Source of the DNA: Arctopsyche grandis
Lineage: Eukaryota > Arthropoda > Insecta > Trichoptera > Hydropsychidae
Reading direction: 5' to 3'
Assembly (NCBI RefSeq): GCF_051622035.1
Contig: NC_135357.1
Coordinates: 12,297,001 to 12,361,000, forward strand
Length of the DNA stretch: 64,000 nucleotides
Shown here: positions 58,619 to 64,000 of the stretch, piece after piece
How the letters are laid out: each line of letters opens with the position of its first letter
Position numbering within the stretch: the stretch's first letter is position 1
Translations under genes and position numbers: made by a program
Notes under the pieces: generated by a model
Database searches by the model: none
Seen by the model: only the letters and a program-made list of their open reading frames with translations
What the model was told of the DNA's origin: nothing

Positions 58619-59123
58619 GTGGTCGGAGCGGATACTAATTAATCATTACTAAGTTTGAACCACTGAATTCAAATATGACAATATTTTTTTTATTTTTTGC
58701 TCTCATTCATGAGATATGAGCGTTGCATTTGCGAAAAATTATGAAAATACATATAATACATACAATTAAAGTGTACTATGGCAAAAATAATCACACGGCA
58801 ACGTTCAGGGTGGCGATGTAAATCTTTTAATAATTTTATGAACAAGATATTATGAGAATCATTAATGATTGAATTAGTATCTTTAGAAAAAATCTTTAGT
58901 GCTAAAAAAAACATCTGTCCATTGATTCCAATACTAGCTTTTGCTAGAGCAATACTGAATTTTGAGTTAAAGATTTCAAAAGCAAAAAAAATATAAAAAT
59001 TGCACACTTTTTTAAACGCTCATTAAATCTCAGAAACGGGAGCAACCCAACAAAAATCATTGTCATATTTAAATTTAATGAGTCAAACTTAGTAAAGATT
59101 GATTAGTCTCCACTCTGGTAGTC
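58619..59123. mobile_element. MITE with long (about 110 bp) inverted repeats
   Basis: The left arm (GGATACTAATTAATCATTAC, TAAGTTTGAACCACTGAAT, CAAATATGACAAT, GAGATATGAGCGTT) returns as an imperfect reverse complement in 59010-59121 (AACGCTCATTAAATCTCAG ... TTAGTAAAGATTGATTAGTC). Between them is AT-rich sequence with no transposase. One related arm is at 11783-11864. Confidence 0.65.
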
Positions 59124-61393
59124 TTTTTTTTCTATTGCTCATTGTTATTATTTTGTAAAATTGATTATAAAAATCCTTTTTTTCAGCATAAATTAATAAT
59201 TGCATGTGTAATGTAATTACACTACATTAATTTCTAGTAGAGCAATAGAGAGGTATAACAATCTTTTTAAGAACATAAACATTACACAAGTAATTTATGC
59301 ATTATTCATAGGAAGAATTGATCCAATATTCTAAGATGAAAGTAAGGTTAGTATACTGTTTAGCAATTGACGAAAAAAATTATGTTTGAAATAAATCATT
59401 GTTTGGTATAAAAAAAAAATAGGTATATGCCTCATTTACTCACCCATTGAACAGTATGGTGAGAACTAGAGGCCAACGAACCCGTTGAATCTAGTGTATG
59501 TATTGAAAATCGTTTGCTTTATGGTCTTTCTTCTGATCTGACCTCGTTTCTACCTCTGTACACCAGTAGGAAGATGTGAATGGCGTGAATACGTAGGTAT
59601 AAGTGTGAATCGGTAGATTTTTTTCCACTAGAATTTCAATGCACTCTGGAAAGGGTTCGAATTGTATGATTCAAAAAAAAAAATGAGAATCATCGGGGTC
59701 ACATGTACTCTGTGACCAGGACTCTGTAAAGAAGTACCCACTTCAAAAGCATTTGAATAAATAATCGAATTCTATATTAGTGAATTCCTTCATTCGTTTG
59801 CAGTTTTATCAGAATTTTTATTATCACATCAGAAAATTGCGTATGATATTAGTATGCAAATCGTATAATGCCAAAGCCATATTATTGGTTTCTAATATAT
59901 TATTAGCATCGTCAATGAATATTGACTAACCGTAAAGAATTGCATATTGCATACAATTTTCCTCTTATGATTCATCGGGTAACTTTCTCAAAGTAAAATA
60001 AACAATTTATTCCGTTGTATTTAGTCATTAAAATGTGCATTTGAAAATATTTGCACATGCAATTGATTTTTCTAGTAGTATTTAGTGCTATTCAATTGAC
60101 ATATTTTGAACTAATGTGCAAACTTTCTATTGTCCAACTTTCTTGATTCGCATTAAAAATGTGAAATTCATATGGATGTTATAAAATATACCCTTCAGGT
60201 ATAAACACAGATTACCTAAACACAATCTGCTATAGATCGTCGACTTTAGAGAGTCTTTAGTTAATATACATATAATATTATGTATTATGAGCATTTATAA
60301 GAATTGTAAATAGGTTTTTGAGCTATTTTTCCTATTATGCTATAAATTAACATTAGAATAATATAATACTTTGATTACTAACAAAATTAAATTAAAATAG
60401 TAAAATAGAAAATAATCAGTAGATCTGTAGCTATTAAAATATATATGAGATGTATTGTAAACATAATTTAGTAATAATAAAAATCATTTAAAAATCAATA
60501 AAAAATATTCTCTCCCTACTGAATGAGTACCTTAACTATAAATAACCCTTAAAACATGCATGATAGTTTTCAATTGAGATTGCAATTTGAATTGAGGGAA
60601 TTTGATAGAAATCGCTTATCATTATGAACCAATCACTCCCTTGAAAATATAATGCATGTCCCACCATACCAAATTTAACACCTAACGCTAACACATTAAG
60701 TGGTATAACCTTGTCGCTAAAGTGTGGTTCGCAATGGTCACAATTGCAGTGCAATTTACAGAACAAGTTTAACGACCGGACTTACTTAACACACGTCTTA
60801 CGCAAAACGCACTTTATTTTCACGAGTGAATGAACCTCTCACGTGTGACACAACGTCCATGTATGTATGTATTTACCGATGGTGAATCTTTTAATGGTGC
60901 ACATGTACTTTGCCCATAGGACAAACACAGCCCCTTCGTACACGTAATTGTGCGTTGCCCTTTTATTTCACGAGTCGCTTATAAAAGCGCGAACAAAAGG
61001 CGAAAACAAACGGCTCTTTGTGGCCCAGGGATGAGGACTTGATTTACCGGAAATTGTCCATGAAAGCAACTGTCCGCTATGGACATAACCCGTCTGCCAT
61101 TGTTCAAACGATAAATACTATGCCTCTTTATCAGTTTATCGAAGCTGATATAATGCGCGATGCACCGAATCCATTCACGTGAAGAACACTCACATTTACA
61201 TAATAAGCTGTATGTGGAACATTTCTAAATGGAGATGAGACTCGCCTTTCAATTTCAAAAACTCCCACTGAGTTCATTTTTCGAATTTAAGCACAAACTT
61301 TTAAATAAGCTAACAACAAAAAATGTTTTGATAAAATTTTAAATACAGCACGTATTTAGTCGAAATTTTTTATGAAATCGTTATTTTATCTAA
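59124..61393. other. non-coding stretch
   Basis: No gene is supported. 60780-61150 is less AT-rich and may be control DNA. A 76-codon minus-strand frame at 60536-60766 has no known features. Confidence 0.4.
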
Positions 61394-62090
61394 TACTAGC
61401 TGTATTACCCGGCTTCGCTCGGTATTTGAAATATAACCCGCTTAAACATGATTAATCTAATAGTAAACATTTTATTAAAAAACAAAAATTTTAAAAAATT
61501 AAATTTTTTTTTTTGCCTTCTAGGGCTTCGCCCTCGGCGCCCCCTGAGCTTTGCCCTTTAAAAAGTAAATCGAATCGGCGCCTATAAATCGAATCATTTG
61601 TTCGATGACGGCTGCGCCCCATTAGCTATTGCTATTGCCGTTTAGGGCTTCGCCCCTCTGCGCCCTCCTTAGCTATTGCCGTTTAGGGCTTCGCCCCTCT
61701 GCGCTCCCCTTAGCTATTGCCGTTTAGGGCTTCGCCCCTCTGCGCCCCCCTGAGCTATTGCCGTTTAGGGCTTCGCCCCTCTGCGCTTCCTGAGCAATTG
61801 CCGATTAGGGCTTTAGGGATGACGGCTGCGCCCCCTGGGGAATTTGAATCCATTGAATCGAAAAAAATCGAATCGGCGCATATGAATCGAAAAAAAAAAT
61901 CGAATCATTTGTTCAATGACGTCACCGATCTACGGTCCAACGAACGAACCAAGGATACAAAGTCTCTTTCCAAATTGTATATTAGATTATTATACCTTGT
62001 AAAATTCAAATTGCGACTGTGCTGTAAAAAAGTGAATCATTTTTTTTTCTATATTATAAACTAATTGTTTTACCCGGCTTCAATTCATAA
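61394..62090 (+). mobile_element. ACCCGGCTTCGCTCGG repeat with internal minisatellite
   Basis: The unit opens with ATACTAGCTGTATTACCCGG and CTTCGCTCGGTATTTG. The same opening is seen again, shortened, at 62058 and inverted at 39310-39345. The middle holds a GC-rich 41-bp tandem repeat and several AATCGAATCGGCGC blocks. No frame or inverted ends were recognised. The class is unknown. Confidence 0.55.
61634..61825. repeat. 41-bp minisatellite, four full units and a partial
   Basis: Units start at 61634, 61675, 61716 and 61757 with ATTGCCGTTTAGGGCTTCGC; the fourth is 40 bp and a broken fifth begins at 61797. Units differ only in the last 12 bases. Confidence 0.9.
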
Positions 62091-62290
62091 ATTGTTATCA
62101 CTTCTTTTAATTTGATATGTCCAGAATCTCGAAAAAGCAGAATAAAAATATTTATAGGTCAGTATTTTAAATATTGTTTTGTGAAATATTTCTCGATATG
62201 AAGGAAAGTGCACTTATGCCTCTTTCAAATATAACAACTCGTATGTATATTCAATTATTTATTTATTTTATATTAACTACAATAATATAA
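62080..62290 (+). repeat. unclassified repeat shared with 35560-35840
   Basis: It shares GATATGTCCAGAATC, AAAAAGCAGAATAAA and a TTGTGAAATATTTCTCG-like block with the earlier copy, in the same order. No coding capacity. Confidence 0.5.
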
Positions 62291-62379
62291 AAATGATTTG
62301 AAAAAAACTAAATAATATTTAAATAAAACAATATGGAATGAGTAATGATTTTTAACATAAATGCAACTATGTATGTATG

Positions 62380-62820
62380 TCTGAAGAAAAAGATCTTCGA
62401 TCAAAGTGTCTTTTGCCAGTGATGAACAGAGATCGGCGGCAAGGATTTTTTTCAGCACAAAAAAATGGCACAGTTTTAAAGCGATCGGAAGAATGTAGGA
62501 TATCAAAACAAAAATGTTGTCAAACGAAAAAGCGAAGGCAAACATAGAAGAGGCTTGTAAAAATGGGTCACTATTGTCAACCTTTTATTTTGCTCTCTTG
62601 CTTTGTAGAACAATAATAAAAGACAATAATGAACCATTTTTTGTGCTGAAAAGAATCCTGGCCGCCGATCTCCGGTGATTACTAGACTTATTTTTTAAAT
62701 AACAATAAACTGGTCCATTAATGTAGAAAGGCATGGTTGACAATTTTTAATAGTGAACCATTTTATTTTTTTTGCGAAAAGCATCATCGCAACGCTCATC
62801 TTTGGTGATGGAAGCTCTTT
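62380..62820. mobile_element. foldback element with nested inverted repeats
   Basis: GAGATCGGCGGCAAGGATT with TCAGCACAAAAAAATGG (62429-62468) is the near reverse complement of 62635-62673. A second pair, AATGGGTCACTATTGTCAACC (62563-62583) against 62733-62764, is interleaved. No transposase frame is convincing. Confidence 0.5.
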
Positions 62821-62899
62821 AAATGCAAAATGTGGGCATTGAAAGCCATAATGAGCATAAAGTCCAGGGCACGCAAATACGTATGTAACGCAATATGCT

Positions 62900-63215
62900 T
62901 AGCATACCGAGGAGAGATACGAAATGGAACACGTGGGTGAGAAGTAAAGGGTGGTTAATATCATGGAGAGAGTAAAGAGATTGAAATGGCAATCGGCTGG
63001 TCACATAACTAGAAGAACAGATGATAGATTAACGAAAAAAATACTCGAATAGTACCCGAAAGAATGTAAAAGGGTGCAAGGGTAGATGGGTGGATGACAT
63101 CAGAAAAATGTATGGGATGAGATGGATTAAAGTTGCCTAAAACAGAGACAATTGGAAGTGCAAAAGGTCTTCATCCAGCAGTGATGGTGAATGGCTGTGA
63201 ATGATTATTACAATA
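62900..63215 (+). mobile_element. RTE-like LINE 3' end
   Basis: Plus strand. MERVKRLKWQSAGHITRRTD then a stop, YPKECKRVQG, VWDEMD and VFIQQ give the tail of the same LINE family as at 46300-46560. It ends with GAATGATTATTACAATAAT, the family tail. 5'-truncated with stops. Confidence 0.65.
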
Positions 63216-64000
63216 ATGGAGTAATGTAAAGCTGGACTTTTATGAAATTAAGAGCAGGATCTGTGTAAGAATTCGTCACAGGAATAGTTACATACATGGT
63301 TGAAAAGGGGGATTTAGATAGCACAATGAAGTATTACTGAGGAACTGAGAGGACAAAGAAATTTAATTATACACAATACAATTATGATAAAAACACAATT
63401 CATGTAAAAGAAATACAGAAATAACAATTTCAATCAATGTATGTATGTAGAATTTGCTTCTATATAATATGTTAGTTTTCTTTAATAATTTCAATTATTG
63501 CTGTTTGTTTTAAGAACGTTTTTTCTATTATGTACATATGTATGTACATACATATGTAAATATGTACACACATGTATTGAAAAATAAATAACAAGCTATT
63601 TTGTTATTATATTTTATTAAGAATTGAACGTTCTCACTAAAAGATTCCTTTTTTATAAAATCATCTAATTGATTTGAACAAAAATGTTCTTCTCAATATA
63701 TCGTAAAATTCAATGAGCTAGAAAAAAATCTACTGCTCAATCTGGAATTTAATTGCTCACTTCAAAGTAATGAAATGCATCTTGTTCAATTTCGATTATC
63801 TGGATTCGTTCCGTTCGAATGCGTTTTGTCTTTGCTCTTAAAATATTTTATGACGCTCCATCACCATTGTCGTTTCGTTTGTCATGCGTGCCTCTTTGTC
63901 AAAACCGCGATAGCAATAAAAAAACATAAAAAGAAATAATTCAGTTCAGACGCCTTACAAACAAATGAAATACGGCCGTAGAATCCGCCCATCTCGCAGG
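63216..64000. other. non-coding stretch
   Basis: No gene or clear repeat. A TATGTACAT-type palindromic tetranucleotide run lies at 63530-63575. Confidence 0.5.

Noticed and set aside
60536..60766. 76-codon minus-strand frame with several Cys
   Set aside because: No signal peptide, no splice site at sensible borders and no recognised Cys pattern.
61634..61825. CRISPR-like array
   Set aside because: Repeats are contiguous without unique spacers, and the genome is eukaryotic; it is a minisatellite.

Overview
The window is AT-rich, intron-containing animal DNA, almost certainly from an insect. Evidence: spliced CLIP-domain serine proteases, a jockey-type LINE, RTE and CR1/jockey-like LINE relics, piggyBac and hAT transposons, gypsy-like solo LTRs, tRNA-derived SINEs, and very many TATG/CATA/GTAC tetranucleotide runs. 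The protease gene structures resemble lepidopteran prophenoloxidase-activating proteases, so a moth or butterfly is my best guess. That is an inference, not a proof.

Host genes. Three multi-exon genes are supported, all on the minus strand. (1) 21579-22487: a secreted 203-residue protein of the DUF1091/ML-like type with four exons, a 55-bp intron and a clear TATA plus initiator promoter. (2) 25498-27601: a 385-residue CLIP-domain trypsin-like protease with seven exons. (3) 31238-37506: a second, 388-residue CLIP-domain trypsin-like protease with seven exons. The two proteases are tandem paralogues that share five intron positions, differ in the sixth, and both keep a complete His-Asp-Ser triad. 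They probably belong to the extracellular cascade that activates prophenoloxidase or Toll signalling. A lone first-exon candidate lies at 57815-57913 on the minus strand.

Mobile DNA, left to right. 1-2900 is the 5' part of a jockey-clade LINE with undamaged ORF1 and ORF2; it runs off the left edge. 3985-4145 is a GC-rich insert with 10-bp direct repeats. From 7.4 kb on there are SINE copies and LINE 3'-end fragments. 13400-13546 is a foldback MITE. 28201-28945 is a hAT-like element and 29031-29326 a solo LTR with perfect duplicated target. 29738-30449 is a CR1/jockey-like LINE 3' end with a 16-bp target duplication, inserted into an older RTE relic. 40527-41985 and 46675-47010 are more pieces of that LINE. 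44566-44945 is a solo LTR inserted in a SINE tail. 48460-50342 is a complete-ended hAT element with an 8-bp target duplication. 51080-54880 is a decayed RTE LINE split by a piggyBac element (51497-53011) at TTAA. 56452-57012 is a hAT MITE. 58619-59123 and 62380-62820 are long-inverted-repeat elements. 61394-62090 is a repeat with a 41-bp minisatellite.

Most of the remaining sequence is AT-rich and non-coding, and I see no gene in it. Open reading frames there are short, overlap on both strands, or run through microsatellites. No tRNA gene, rRNA gene or CRISPR array was found.
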